Source of the DNA: Eikenella corrodens
Lineage (GTDB): Bacteria > Pseudomonadota > Gammaproteobacteria > Burkholderiales > Neisseriaceae
Direction of reading: 5' to 3'
DNA: 64,000 bases
Assembly: GCF_003990355.1 (NCBI RefSeq)
Contig: NZ_CP034670.1
Location: 620,001 to 684,000 of the forward strand
Shown: positions 17,175 through 25,376 of the stretch, piece by piece
How the letters are laid out: every line of letters begins with the position of its first letter
How positions within the stretch are numbered: the stretch's first letter is position 1
Notes under the pieces: generated by a model
The model's database searches: none
What the model was told of the DNA's origin: nothing
Seen by the model: the letters and a program-made list of their open reading frames with translations, nothing else
Made by a program: the position numbers and the translations under genes

Positions 17175-17186
17175 TGCCTGATTAGA

Positions 17187-17217
17187 AAATCGGTCGGAGT
17201 CTTCCGGCCGATTTTTT
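17187..17217 (+). terminator. Rho-independent terminator after rplT
   Basis: AATCGGTCGG and CCGGCCGATT form a ten-pair stem (one G-U) with loop AGTCTT, followed by TTTTTT. This ends the infC operon without using DUS. Confidence 0.85.
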
Positions 17218-17354
17218 ATTGTGCTGGAAGTGTAGGAGGGCTCTTAGGCTTTTAGTTTCGCAGACACTTGGCCTTGGCTTATACCAAACCGCGACTCCGC
17301 CTCGCTGAAGAAACCGTTTTCAGGTAGCCTTTGGGTGGCGGCCGGCAAAACGAA

Positions 17355-17383
17355 TTGTCCAAAGCCGACCGACAGCGTATAAT
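17355..17383 (+). promoter_or_regulatory. Sigma-70-type promoter of ssrA
   Basis: TTGTCC (17355-17360) and TATAAT (17378-17383) are 17 bp apart and end 16 bp before the first base of tmRNA, an ideal layout. Confidence 0.85.
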
Positions 17384-17399
17384 TGACCCCCCTTTATCT

Positions 17400-17762
17400 G
17401 GGGGCGACCTTGGTTTCGACGGGGGTTGCGAAGCAGATGCGGGCATACCGGGGTCTCAGATTTCCCGTAAAACACTGAATTTAAATAGTCGCAAACGACG
17501 AAACTTTCGCATTGGCCGCCTAAGGCCTGCCGTTGCAGCAGTTGGTCAATGGGCTGTGTAGCGTAAGCTACTGCAACGTCATTCTACATTGACTGGTTTC
17601 CCGTCGGGTTACTTGGCGGGAAATGAGATTTAAGGTAACTGGCTCCCAAACAGCCTGTCTGTCGGCGGAATGGGGGTGAGATTTTAAGTTGGCAAGACTA
17701 AGTATGTAGAACGCTTTGTAGAGGGCTTCCGGACGGGGGTTCGATTCCCCCCGCCTCCACCA
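17400..17762 (+). ncRNA. ssrA: Transfer-messenger RNA (tmRNA)
   Basis: tmRNA rescues stalled ribosomes. The 5' end GGGGGCGACCTTGG and the 3' end GGTTCGATTCCCCCCGCCTCCACCA form the tRNA-like part, with CCA encoded. The tag frame at 17491-17523 reads ANDETFALAA and then stop, close to the Neisseria tag ANDETYALAA. Its 3' end is the integration point of the downstream island. Confidence 0.97.
17736..17762 (+). other. attL-like site: 3' end of ssrA
   Basis: The T-arm and acceptor end of tmRNA (GGGGGTTCGATTCC...CGCCTCCACCA) is a common target of tyrosine recombinases. DNA of different character starts right after it, and a degenerate copy occurs at 30594-30628. Confidence 0.7.
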
Positions 17763-17769
17763 ATACCCA

Positions 17770-17802
17770 AAATCCTAACCCTCATCGGTTGGGATTTTTT
17801 TG
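17770..17802 (+). terminator. Rho-independent terminator after ssrA
   Basis: AATCCTAACC and GGTTGGGATT form a stem around CTCATC, followed by seven T. It ends ssrA transcription just inside the island edge. Confidence 0.85.
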
Positions 17803-18109
17803 CCTGTTCCCCTAGTGTTGGTGCGGTTTTCGGGCCTGGCCTTGCGAGCGCCACCCCTGCAAAGTCGGTGTTTTTGCCCCCCACCGGCGCCTCTCTGTTC
17901 TCCGTTTTCTCTGGTGGCCACGCGAGCGTTCTCGAGACCATTTCCTTTGCTGGCGCGGGTTTAGAGGCGATCGGTTGTGGTTGGCAGCTCCTGTAGCGGT
18001 GGCGACCGAGTGCCAAGCGGTCACAAAAAAACCGCCCGCAGGCGGTTGCTGGCGCTGGGTGCAACGCGCTCACCCGGGTAGCGCGAGCACACGCCCCAGG
18101 CGTTGGGCT

Positions 18110-18400
18110 AGGGGCGGTGCTCTTCTCCAGCACGGCATCGGGTGAACCAACCAGCCGTTCCACGACTTCCGGGGTCAGGAGCGTCAGCCGCATGACCCGG
18201 CGCATCTGTGTTACGTCCATGCCTTCGGCCTCGGCGATCTCCCCACCGACGCGGCCCGCTGCTCATCCAGCAGGCGTTGCCAGTGTTGTGCCAGTCCGAG
18301 CGCCCGCATCAACGCGGTGTCCTGATCCGCGCACGCGGCAGCGCTGCCATCGGCCAGAAGGTATTCGTGCGTGATGACGTCATCGAAGGCGGCGCACCCA
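18110..18400 (-). pseudogene. Remnant of a plasmid/ICE-type helix-turn-helix protein
   Basis: Reading the minus strand, two frames together give a coherent fragment: FDDVITHEYLLADGSAAA, then AQHWQRLLDEQRAAS, then, after a frameshift, GEIAEAEGMDVTQMRRVMRL and LLTPEVVERLVG. This resembles the C-terminal HTH region of recombinase- or ParB-like proteins in proteobacterial islands. It has no intact start and is frameshifted near 18250. It is likely the relic of the recombination module that brought the island; family assignment is tentative. Confidence 0.55.
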
Positions 18401-18407
18401 GCCTAGC

Positions 18408-18683
18408 GATGTTTTCCACACATGGGCGACAGAAAGACTGCTGCCAGAGCTGCCCGCCTGCAGTGTGATCGTGATGGACAACGCCTCCCTCCGCAAGCGG
18501 CAGGACACGCTGGATGCGTTACAGGCTGGGAGACATACGGTGCTGTGGTTTCCGCCCTATAGCCCGGATTTCAACCCGATAGAGAAGACATGGGCATGGA
18601 TCAAACGGTTGAGGAAACAATGGCGGTTGGCCGATGTGAATGCCCTGCTGTTTTGGTTCTTTACTCTCGTTACTCTTTATTAG
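18408..18683 (+). pseudogene. IS630-family transposase, C-terminal fragment
   Basis: The open frame encodes VFHTWATERLLPELPACSVI, then VMDNASLRKR and WFPPYSPDFNPIEKTWAWIK. The D-N-A motif and the PYSPDFNPIE motif carry the second Asp and the Glu of the IS630 DDE triad. The N-terminal half, including the first catalytic Asp, is missing, and the C-terminus is replaced by unrelated residues. No inverted repeats were identified. A dead remnant at the left of the defence operon. Confidence 0.85.
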
Positions 18684-18701
18684 CAATTTGACTATAGATG
18701 A

Positions 18702-19650
18702 TCAATCGTCCAGTTTCGGAACGTCCCAGTCCGCCGGGCGCGCTTCGCCGGTCTGGTAGAACTGCTTCACCAGCTTCACGTATTCCAGAAAATCCCGGTT
18801 CTCTGTGGCCAGTCGATTGGCCATGTCCCAATCGATTTCGTCACGCTCGCGGGCCGGTATCAGAACCTGACTGTCGGCAGGGTTGTCCACGTCCAGCTTG
18901 ATGAAACCGATGCCGTGGGCGGCGAACAACATCCGCAGTTCCTTTAGAGTATCGGTGCCGCCGATTTCCGCCGTCACCAGATAGCCAAAGTTGGCCCACG
19001 AAGAATTCGACACTGCCTGAAAAAAAACACTCGCGCACGTTCGAACGGTTGATCAACAGCTTGGCCTCGAACGACCACAACTTGGTACGCTTGTCGGAAT
19101 ACTGGTTGACGCAGTCCCGCACCTCCTGATGCCAGTCCGCACCCAAGTCTTCCATGCCAACCACGTCCGGGTAAAGCCAGCGGTTCCCGTTCGGGCCGCG
19201 CTTATTCGATGAACGCTTCTCATCGATGTGCTTGGAGAATACGCCAAACTCCTCCCACAGGTATTGCGACAGCAGCGGGTACAGCGCGTGCTCGTCAATT
19301 TTCAAAATACTCGCATCTGCAGTCGTCGATGTCCCCTCGCTTTCGGCAGCCGCCACTTCGGCGCTGTCCGAACGCTCCGAAAAGTAGTAACGGCGCGGCC
19401 GTCCTTCTGTCGTTTTGAGTCCCGGATGCTTCGTTTGCATACGCGGGCGCTGCGAGCTGATTTCTGCAACTAGCTGCTGCACCAAATCCGCATCGGATTT
19501 TATGTAGTCGCCACGGCTGTTAGCACGCTTTTCCTGGCACTCATCCGGGTATGAAGCGAACACCCACTCGGCGATCTGCCGTGCAGTGAATTTCTGCTCG
19601 GGCCGATCCTTCAGGTAGCCAATGACGGCCTTTGCAAGATTGAGTGTCAT
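18702..19650 (-). pseudogene. COG2958-like protein (HrgA-type), frameshifted at an A8 run
   Basis: The start at 19650 gives an N-terminal HTH-like domain (LAKAVIGYLKDRPEQKFTAR). The frame then breaks at a run of eight A on the plus strand (19020-19027): VRECFF continues as junk, but dropping one base continues as QAVSNSSWANFGYL and runs to a natural stop at 18702. With seven A the protein would be about 315 residues. Similar proteins accompany restriction systems; the biochemical role is unknown. It is the last gene of the defence operon, 11 bp after the nucleotidyltransferase. The run could be a phase-variation tract or a sequencing error. Confidence 0.75.
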
Positions 19651-19661
19651 GTCTCCCCCTC

Positions 19662-20441
19662 TCAGAGCCGGAAAAGTTTCTTGATTTCGTTCTCTGCCGT
19701 TACCGGCATCTCATCTTTCTCATACTGACGAACATTGGCCACGATGGTTTTTGCTCGGGTGATCTCGTCGTTCACCCATTGAGCGTATGAAGAACTTGTA
19801 TTCAGATTATCGATAACCGTGAAGAAATAGTCCTTCTGGTTTGTCTGAAACCAAAAGCTCAGGCTGCAGACCCATTTCTCCATCTCGAAGGAAGATCGAA
19901 ACGGAAACCCTGCGGTCGCATTCCAATACTTGAACAACCGAATGGACGGCTTGATCAGCGACTTGTTCTCTTTGTTCTTTGCCTCAAGCGTTGCGTTGAA
20001 ATCATTCGGGTTGGTCGTCATCCAACTGCCAGAGCCATCCGGAATCTGCAGCTCGCCGAGCCAGGTCGTAGTTGCGGGAACGAGGTCGAACTTGATGTGG
20101 TTCAGCTCCAGGACAATGGTCGGACTGGACTGGCGGATATCCGAAGATTTGTAGTACTTCTCGACAAAAGCCTTCAGCCGATTCAGATAAGTCTGAGGCG
20201 TGGCGTTGTTCTCGCTAAACACGATCATGTAATCAATATCCGAACGCTCATCCATAGAGCGCGGAAGAATCGTGCCTCGAGTCGACGAACCGAAGCGGAA
20301 GTGCTGCTTGATTACGCCACTGCTGAAATGCTGGCCAAGCCGGGTTTGCAACGTGGAGATCGATGTCGTGATCAACGACTGCTCAGCTGTGGAGAGCACG
20401 GCACCACTGGCCGTGTCCGTCAGAAAACTCAATACCGACAT
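19662..20441 (-). CDS. SMODS/cGAS-like nucleotidyltransferase (CD-NTase-type)
   Basis: This 259-residue protein has the polymerase-beta nucleotidyltransferase fold pattern of oligonucleotide second-messenger synthases. The G51-S52-S53 loop (FRFGSSTRGT) is followed by D68-x-D70 (SDIDYMIVF), and the third acid is D119 in IKFDLVPA. A helical part follows. In CBASS systems such enzymes make cyclic oligonucleotides on phage infection. The start lies 4 bp after the stop of the SLATT-type membrane gene, so the two are co-translated. No Cap2 or Cap3 is present, as in the simplest CBASS type. An antitoxin-type nucleotidyltransferase is an alternative, but the length and the partner favour signal synthesis. 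Confidence 0.8.
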   Translation of the reverse strand: MSVLSFLTDTASGAVLSTAEQSLITTSISTLQTRLGQHFSSGVIKQHFRFGSSTRGTILPRSMDERSDIDYMIVFSENNATPQTYLNRLKAFVEKYYKSSDIRQSSPTIVLELNHIKFDLVPATTTWLGELQIPDGSGSWMTTNPNDFNATLEAKNKENKSLIKPSIRLFKYWNATAGFPFRSSFEMEKWVCSLSFWFQTNQKDYFFTVIDNLNTSSSYAQWVNDEITRAKTIVANVRQYEKDEMPVTAENEIKKLFRL

Positions 20442-20445
20442 TCTG

Positions 20446-20967
20446 TCATTTCTCCTTATCTACTTTGTGGGTGGCTTCGCCTTCTTCGATCCCTTTGCGA
20501 GCTGCGACAAATGCGCGCCTTGGAATACTCGGGCTCTTCTGGTTCAGCTCATTGCGTGCAGAGGAAAGCGCCTTCAATCTCTCAGGAAGCTCGTCCAGCC
20601 GATCTGTCTCAAGCAGTTCGATCTCACGAAAAAAGCGGGCTTCATTTCGAAGAGCCAAGAACTGTCCGGCAGCTGCCCGCTGCATTGCAGCGCGCTCGTT
20701 CGGCTTGAGAAAGGTCATCAACCCCGTCAGCAGCGACGCCAGCAAGGTGAAGGCACTGGCCCACTCGGGTTGGCTTTTAACCAGAGTGGCACCTGCAATC
20801 GCACCAAGAGCGGTTGCAGGCACACCCAGCCAGTAGTTGCGCCGAACCCATGTATCTTCGGCGTTGAAATGCCCCTTGCTCGAATACAGGGCGTCTTCTT
20901 CCAGTCGCTCAGCCTCTCTGCAAAGCGCAGAAATCTTGGCTTGATCCTCTGGCGATGTCCCGGTCAT
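20446..20967 (-). CDS. SLATT-domain two-TM membrane protein, predicted effector
   Basis: This 173-residue protein has a helical start (ISALCREAERLEEDALYSSK) and two membrane helices at about residues 42-62 (YWLGVPATALGAIAGATLV) and 67-86 (SAFTLLASLLTGLMTFL). A coiled helical tail follows, with NERAAMQRAAAGQFLALRNE. That is the layout of SLATT domains, predicted pore-forming effectors paired with SMODS nucleotidyltransferases or SLOG proteins. ATG 20967 is preceded by GGGAGG; the frame is open further upstream inside hsdR but without a better start. It overlaps the 3' end of hsdR by none to few bases and is coupled to the next gene. Confidence 0.8.
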   Translation of the reverse strand: MTGTSPEDQAKISALCREAERLEEDALYSSKGHFNAEDTWVRRNYWLGVPATALGAIAGATLVKSQPEWASAFTLLASLLTGLMTFLKPNERAAMQRAAAGQFLALRNEARFFREIELLETDRLDELPERLKALSSARNELNQKSPSIPRRAFVAARKGIEEGEATHKVDKEK

Positions 20968-20992
20968 CACGTCCTCCCGCACCAATTCGTTC

Positions 20993-23900
20993 TCATGCTG
21001 ACGCTCCAGTCTGTGGCGGAGCCTTCGGCGGAATCGCGCCCTGCTGATAGGTCGCATCGAAAACGGTGTCCGTCAGCCAGCGCTTGAAGTTGGGGTTGTC
21101 GCTGAACTGCTTGAACAGTTCGGTGTGGTCGGACAGCAGCTCCAACACCACGCGGTTGAGCGCCTTGTCGTGCTCCAATTTGGCGTTCTGCTTGTCGGAG
21201 TTCGCCTGCGCGTTCTGGTAGGCCTTGTCCTGCGCCACCCGCGCCGGGATTTCCTCGGCGATGACCTTGCGGATCTTGTCCTCGTCCTTCCACTCGATGT
21301 TGCCGAAGAGGTCGTTGAAGGTCTTGATGATCGCGGAGAGCCTGTCTATATCGGCTTCGCCCATGCCGCCACCGCCATCCGGCGGCACTGGCTCGACGGT
21401 TGCGTCGGCATCGTCCATCGCCATCTTCAATGCCGCTTTGGCCTCAACCCGGTAGCTGTCCATATCGATGGTCTCCAGCACCCCCTTGGAGAGGTCTTCC
21501 TCCTTGGGCGCGGGCAGCTTGGGGATAAGGAAGTTCAGGAAGATCGACAGCTTCTCCCACATCGGGTGACCGTAACTCAGGATCGCGGCGAGGAAACCAT
21601 AGCTGCGCACAAAGGCCTTCGCCTTCCCCTTGAACTTGACCTGATCGTCCTCGCCGAGCTGGCCGGTGTACTCGACCACGCACGCATCGAGGATCGGATC
21701 GAGTTTGTCCCGGTCTGCGCCGCTCAAGTAAAGTGTCACCAAGTCTTCCACCTGCTGCCAGCTATACACCTGCTGCCCGTCGAGTTCAGCCTTCAGGTCG
21801 TGCAGCTTGTTGGCGTCGGTTTCGCCGGTCTGTATGGTGGCGCGGTAGTAATCCTGGAACGCCGCCTTCACTGCCTCGGCGTTTTCGGCGAAGTCGAGTA
21901 CGAAGGTGTCGTGCTTCTGTGGATGCGCCCGGTTCAGGCGTGACAGGGTCTGCACCGCCAGCACGCCCGCCAGCGGCTTGTCCACGTACATCGTGTGCAG
22001 CAAGGGTTCGTCAAAGCCGGTGACGAACTTGTTGGCAACGATCAGGAATCGATACGGGTCTTGCTTGAGATTGGCCGGAATGTCCTTGCTCGGAAACCCG
22101 TTGAGATCAGCCTCGGTCTTCTTCTGCCCGCCAATCTCGAAGTCGCCCGAGTACGCCACGATCGCCTTGTACGGGCTCTTGATCTGGGTGAGGTAGTCCG
22201 ACACCTCGCGCCAGTAGTCAATGGCCCGCGCGATGCCGTTACACACGATCATCGCCCGCGCCTTGCCACCTATCTTCTGTTTACCCGCCACCTGCGCTAT
22301 GAAGTGATCGACCATGATCTCGGCCTTGCGGCGGATGGCCTTGTCGTGCGATTCGACGTAGTGGCGAATCTTCTTCAGCGCCTTCACCTTGTCGAACTCC
22401 GGGTCGTCCGCCACCGTCTTGGCCACTTGGTAGAAGCTGTCGTAGGTGGTGTAGTTCTCCACTACATCGAGGATGAACTTCTCCTGGATGGCCTGCTTGG
22501 TGGTGTAGGTCAGTTCTTCGGGCGAGCGGAACTGCACCTTATCGCCGACAAGGGTCTTCTCGCCGAACAACTCCAGCGTCTTATTCTTGGGCGTGGCAGT
22601 GAACGCAAAGTAGCTGGCGTTGGCTAGAAGCTTGCGCGAGGCGATGCGCTTCTCGATTTCGGCATTGACCGCATCCTGCGTGCTGTCCTCTTCGAACGCC
22701 TCTTCGACAACCTTGCCGCCGAGGGCTTCGTGCATCCGTGCCGTGGTCTTGCCGCCTTGGCTGGAATGCGCTTCGTCGATCAACAGCGCGAAGCTCTTGC
22801 CAGAGAGGTCGCCCAGCTCATCAAGGATGAACGGGAATTTCTGCACCGTCGTGACGATGATCTTCTTGCCACGGCGCAGGTACTCACGCAGCTCCTGCGC
22901 GTTGTCGGAGTGGCCGAAGATCGCCGCCACGTGGTCGTACCCCTTGATGGTGCGGGCGATCTGTGTGTCCAACGCGCGCCGGTCGGTGATGACGATGATG
23001 GAGTCGAACTGCGCCGTCATCGGGTCGTCCTTGCGGCGCAGCTCCACCAATTGGTGCGCCAGCCAGGCAATCGTGTTGCTCTTGCCGCTGCCTGCCGAAT
23101 GCTGGATCAAGTAGCGCTTGCCCACCCCATCGGTATGGGCACGGCGCAGCAGGGCGCGCACCGTACGCAGCTGATGGAAGCGCGGAAAGATCTGCTTGCG
23201 CTTTTTCTTCTTTTTGCCGCTGGCATCTGCTTCTTCCTCCATCACCACCTGCGCGTAGCTCTCGATGATGTTGGCCAGCGACTCGCGGGTCAGCACCTGC
23301 TTCCACAGGTAATCGGTCTTCAGACCATCCGGATTGGGCGGGTTGCCTGCGCCGCTGTTCCAGCCCTGGTTGAACGGCAAAAACCACGAGGCCTTGCCCT
23401 TCAGCTCAGTGCAAAACGCGGCCTCCGCGTCATCGACTGCGATGTGCGCCACACAACGCCCCAACTGGAACAACAGCTCCTGTGGGTTGCGCGTGGTTTG
23501 GTACTGGACGATGGCGTCGGCCAGGGTTTGCCTGGTCAACGAATTCTTCAACTCGAACGTCAGTACCGGCAGACCGTTGATGAAGATCACCAAATCCAGT
23601 TCGTTGCCGGAATCGTTGCTGTAGCGCACCTGCCGGGTGACGCTGAAGATGTTCTTGCCGAAGGCATCCGCTGCGGCGGCATTGCCCGGCGTGGGCAGCA
23701 GCTTGTAGAGATCGACGTGTACCGGGCCGTGGCTCACGCCCTTGCGCAGCACGTCCACCACGCCGCGTTTGGTGATCTCGCCCTGCAGCCGGTGCAGGAA
23801 CTGGGTGCGCTTGATGCCCTCTGCCGCCAGTTCCAGCGTTTCTACCGCCTCGGGGCTTGTAGCCTGCAAGAAGGCCAGCAACTGCGCCACATCCAGCGCC

Positions 23901-24070
23901 ACGTCGCGGTTGTAGTCGGTGGGCTTGCCTTGAACGTAGCCGTTGTGGGTGGCGGCGAAGTCCGTGGGAGCCAGTTCATGGCTGTACTCCGGCTGCGGCA
24001 CGCCGGTCAAGCCGCGTACCACGCGCGCCTCGAACCAGCGCTCGCTGGTGTCAGTCTTCGCCATCGCCAT
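20993..24070 (-). CDS. hsdR: Type I restriction enzyme, R subunit
   Basis: This is the DNA-translocating and cleaving subunit, 1025 residues. The N-terminal nuclease of PD-(D/E)xK type shows D159 and E173-L-K175 (ELDLVIF...FELKNS). The helicase motor has Walker A AGSGKS at 326-331, DEAH at 432-435 and later motifs including QTLSRLNR. The coiled C-terminus is expected for HsdS/HsdM contact. The start overlaps the hsdS end by 20 bp; ATG 24064 is an alternative. All catalytic residues are intact, so it is probably active. Confidence 0.95.
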   Translation of the reverse strand: MAMAKTDTSERWFEARVVRGLTGVPQPEYSHELAPTDFAATHNGYVQGKPTDYNRDVALDVAQLLAFLQATSPEAVETLELAAEGIKRTQFLHRLQGEITKRGVVDVLRKGVSHGPVHVDLYKLLPTPGNAAAADAFGKNIFSVTRQVRYSNDSGNELDLVIFINGLPVLTFELKNSLTRQTLADAIVQYQTTRNPQELLFQLGRCVAHIAVDDAEAAFCTELKGKASWFLPFNQGWNSGAGNPPNPDGLKTDYLWKQVLTRESLANIIESYAQVVMEEEADASGKKKKKRKQIFPRFHQLRTVRALLRRAHTDGVGKRYLIQHSAGSGKSNTIAWLAHQLVELRRKDDPMTAQFDSIIVITDRRALDTQIARTIKGYDHVAAIFGHSDNAQELREYLRRGKKIIVTTVQKFPFILDELGDLSGKSFALLIDEAHSSQGGKTTARMHEALGGKVVEEAFEEDSTQDAVNAEIEKRIASRKLLANASYFAFTATPKNKTLELFGEKTLVGDKVQFRSPEELTYTTKQAIQEKFILDVVENYTTYDSFYQVAKTVADDPEFDKVKALKKIRHYVESHDKAIRRKAEIMVDHFIAQVAGKQKIGGKARAMIVCNGIARAIDYWREVSDYLTQIKSPYKAIVAYSGDFEIGGQKKTEADLNGFPSKDIPANLKQDPYRFLIVANKFVTGFDEPLLHTMYVDKPLAGVLAVQTLSRLNRAHPQKHDTFVLDFAENAEAVKAAFQDYYRATIQTGETDANKLHDLKAELDGQQVYSWQQVEDLVTLYLSGADRDKLDPILDACVVEYTGQLGEDDQVKFKGKAKAFVRSYGFLAAILSYGHPMWEKLSIFLNFLIPKLPAPKEEDLSKGVLETIDMDSYRVEAKAALKMAMDDADATVEPVPPDGGGGMGEADIDRLSAIIKTFNDLFGNIEWKDEDKIRKVIAEEIPARVAQDKAYQNAQANSDKQNAKLEHDKALNRVVLELLSDHTELFKQFSDNPNFKRWLTDTVFDATYQQGAIPPKAPPQTGASA

Positions 24071-25376
24071 CCTCCTCTTCGGTCACCTCTTCGTTTTCAT
24101 CGCCCAGCGCGGAAAGCAGAGCGTCGTCCACCATGTCGTCCGGGCCGGGTTGCCAGCCGCGCACGTCCACTTGACCGGTGATCACATCGGCAATCAGGCG
24201 GTCGCGGTATTCGCGGATCAGGGCTATTTCCTTCTCGATCTCTCGGCGCACCGCTAGTTCTTCGTAGTAGAAGTCGGAAACTTCGCGTTGCAGATGCAGC
24301 GGCGGAACCGGAACCTTCTCTTTCAACAGCGAGCGCGGATTCAGTGGGCGATTGCGTCCCGCAGCGCCGCGTGAATGATGGTTGAGAATCAGATCGCCAG
24401 CCTTGCTCAAGAAGAACGTGTAGAGATACTCCGGCGTGACGGCATTACGTTTGCATTTGGCAATCGGGTAACGATGGGACGCAATGCACCCATCATCTTC
24501 GGCGCTGGCAACGGCCACCGCGCCTTCCCAAGCGAACTGGCCGCTGAATATCAAGTCGCCTTTCTCAATGCGGAAGAAAGTCGAATCCCCAAGGTGTTTC
24601 CCCTCGGTAGGCGGCTTGTGGAAAATACCGCGACCACGATTGAACATGCCAATCGGCGTGTAGGTCACTTCCGGCTCTCTGATGATGGGCGTCACCAAAA
24701 GCGAGACGACCCGATCAAGCCGAAGGTGTTGCGTTTCTGAAGATGCAATGGCCCGCTCTGCAAGAACGCCACGTTGCTCGGCCATCAGCGCGATCAACTC
24801 GCGCTTGGTCTTGATGAAGCGGGCGATGTGCGCGTCCTGCACCTGCAGGTAGGCGACGATCTGGTCTTGCTCGGGGCGCGGCGGCTGGATCAGCGCAATG
24901 TCGAGGAACTGGTTCGGGTACAAGCGTAGAAACCCAACTCCTACACCAGTAGAACGACGATGATATTCGGCGACGTAAGCATGTGTACGCAAAAGGTAAT
25001 CAAGGTATTTTGAATTGAAGTCCTCTGACTTTCGCACTCGATATATGTCATACGCAGGGCTAACCAATCCAGAAAACTGTGTAGCAGCAACTCCCCCCAT
25101 CCAAGCGCCAAGGGTCTTAACTACTATGTCCCCAACTTGGCAAATCCGGTATCCGGCATAGGTTGATGCTGTCATCATTCTTTTTTTTATGTGTTTACGA
25201 GGAAAAACACCATAAACATTGGAGACCGACAAAAGGTCTTCCTGCCCTGTGAACGACCTTTCATCAATTCGCAGTAAAAAGTGCTTGGCTCGCTGCTCGT
25301 TCCAGTGTTCCGGCATCGCGGGCAACCAGCGCATCTTCGGCTGCCGGTAGTTCGGGTATGTGCTCGCCACCGTCAT
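24051..25376 (-). CDS. hsdS: Type I restriction enzyme, specificity subunit
   Basis: This DNA-recognition subunit has 441 residues and two target-recognition domains, about 15-180 and 225-385. Each is followed by a conserved helical spacer (PPRPEQDQIVAYLQ and the IEKEIALIREYRDRLIAD helix). The C-terminus is a very acidic tail (EEVTEEEDGDGED). Its ATG shares a base with the hsdM stop codon (TAATG). The base composition of the N-terminal recognition domain is more AT-rich than its neighbours, as expected for exchanged specificity modules. Confidence 0.93.
   Translation of the reverse strand: MTVASTYPNYRQPKMRWLPAMPEHWNEQRAKHFLLRIDERSFTGQEDLLSVSNVYGVFPRKHIKKRMMTASTYAGYRICQVGDIVVKTLGAWMGGVAATQFSGLVSPAYDIYRVRKSEDFNSKYLDYLLRTHAYVAEYHRRSTGVGVGFLRLYPNQFLDIALIQPPRPEQDQIVAYLQVQDAHIARFIKTKRELIALMAEQRGVLAERAIASSETQHLRLDRVVSLLVTPIIREPEVTYTPIGMFNRGRGIFHKPPTEGKHLGDSTFFRIEKGDLIFSGQFAWEGAVAVASAEDDGCIASHRYPIAKCKRNAVTPEYLYTFFLSKAGDLILNHHSRGAAGRNRPLNPRSLLKEKVPVPPLHLQREVSDFYYEELAVRREIEKEIALIREYRDRLIADVITGQVDVRGWQPGPDDMVDDALLSALGDENEEVTEEEDGDGED

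Noticed and set aside
22730..24181. 483-codon plus-strand frame opposite hsdR
   Set aside because: Antisense shadow of hsdR; the minus-strand protein has all motifs of the R subunit.
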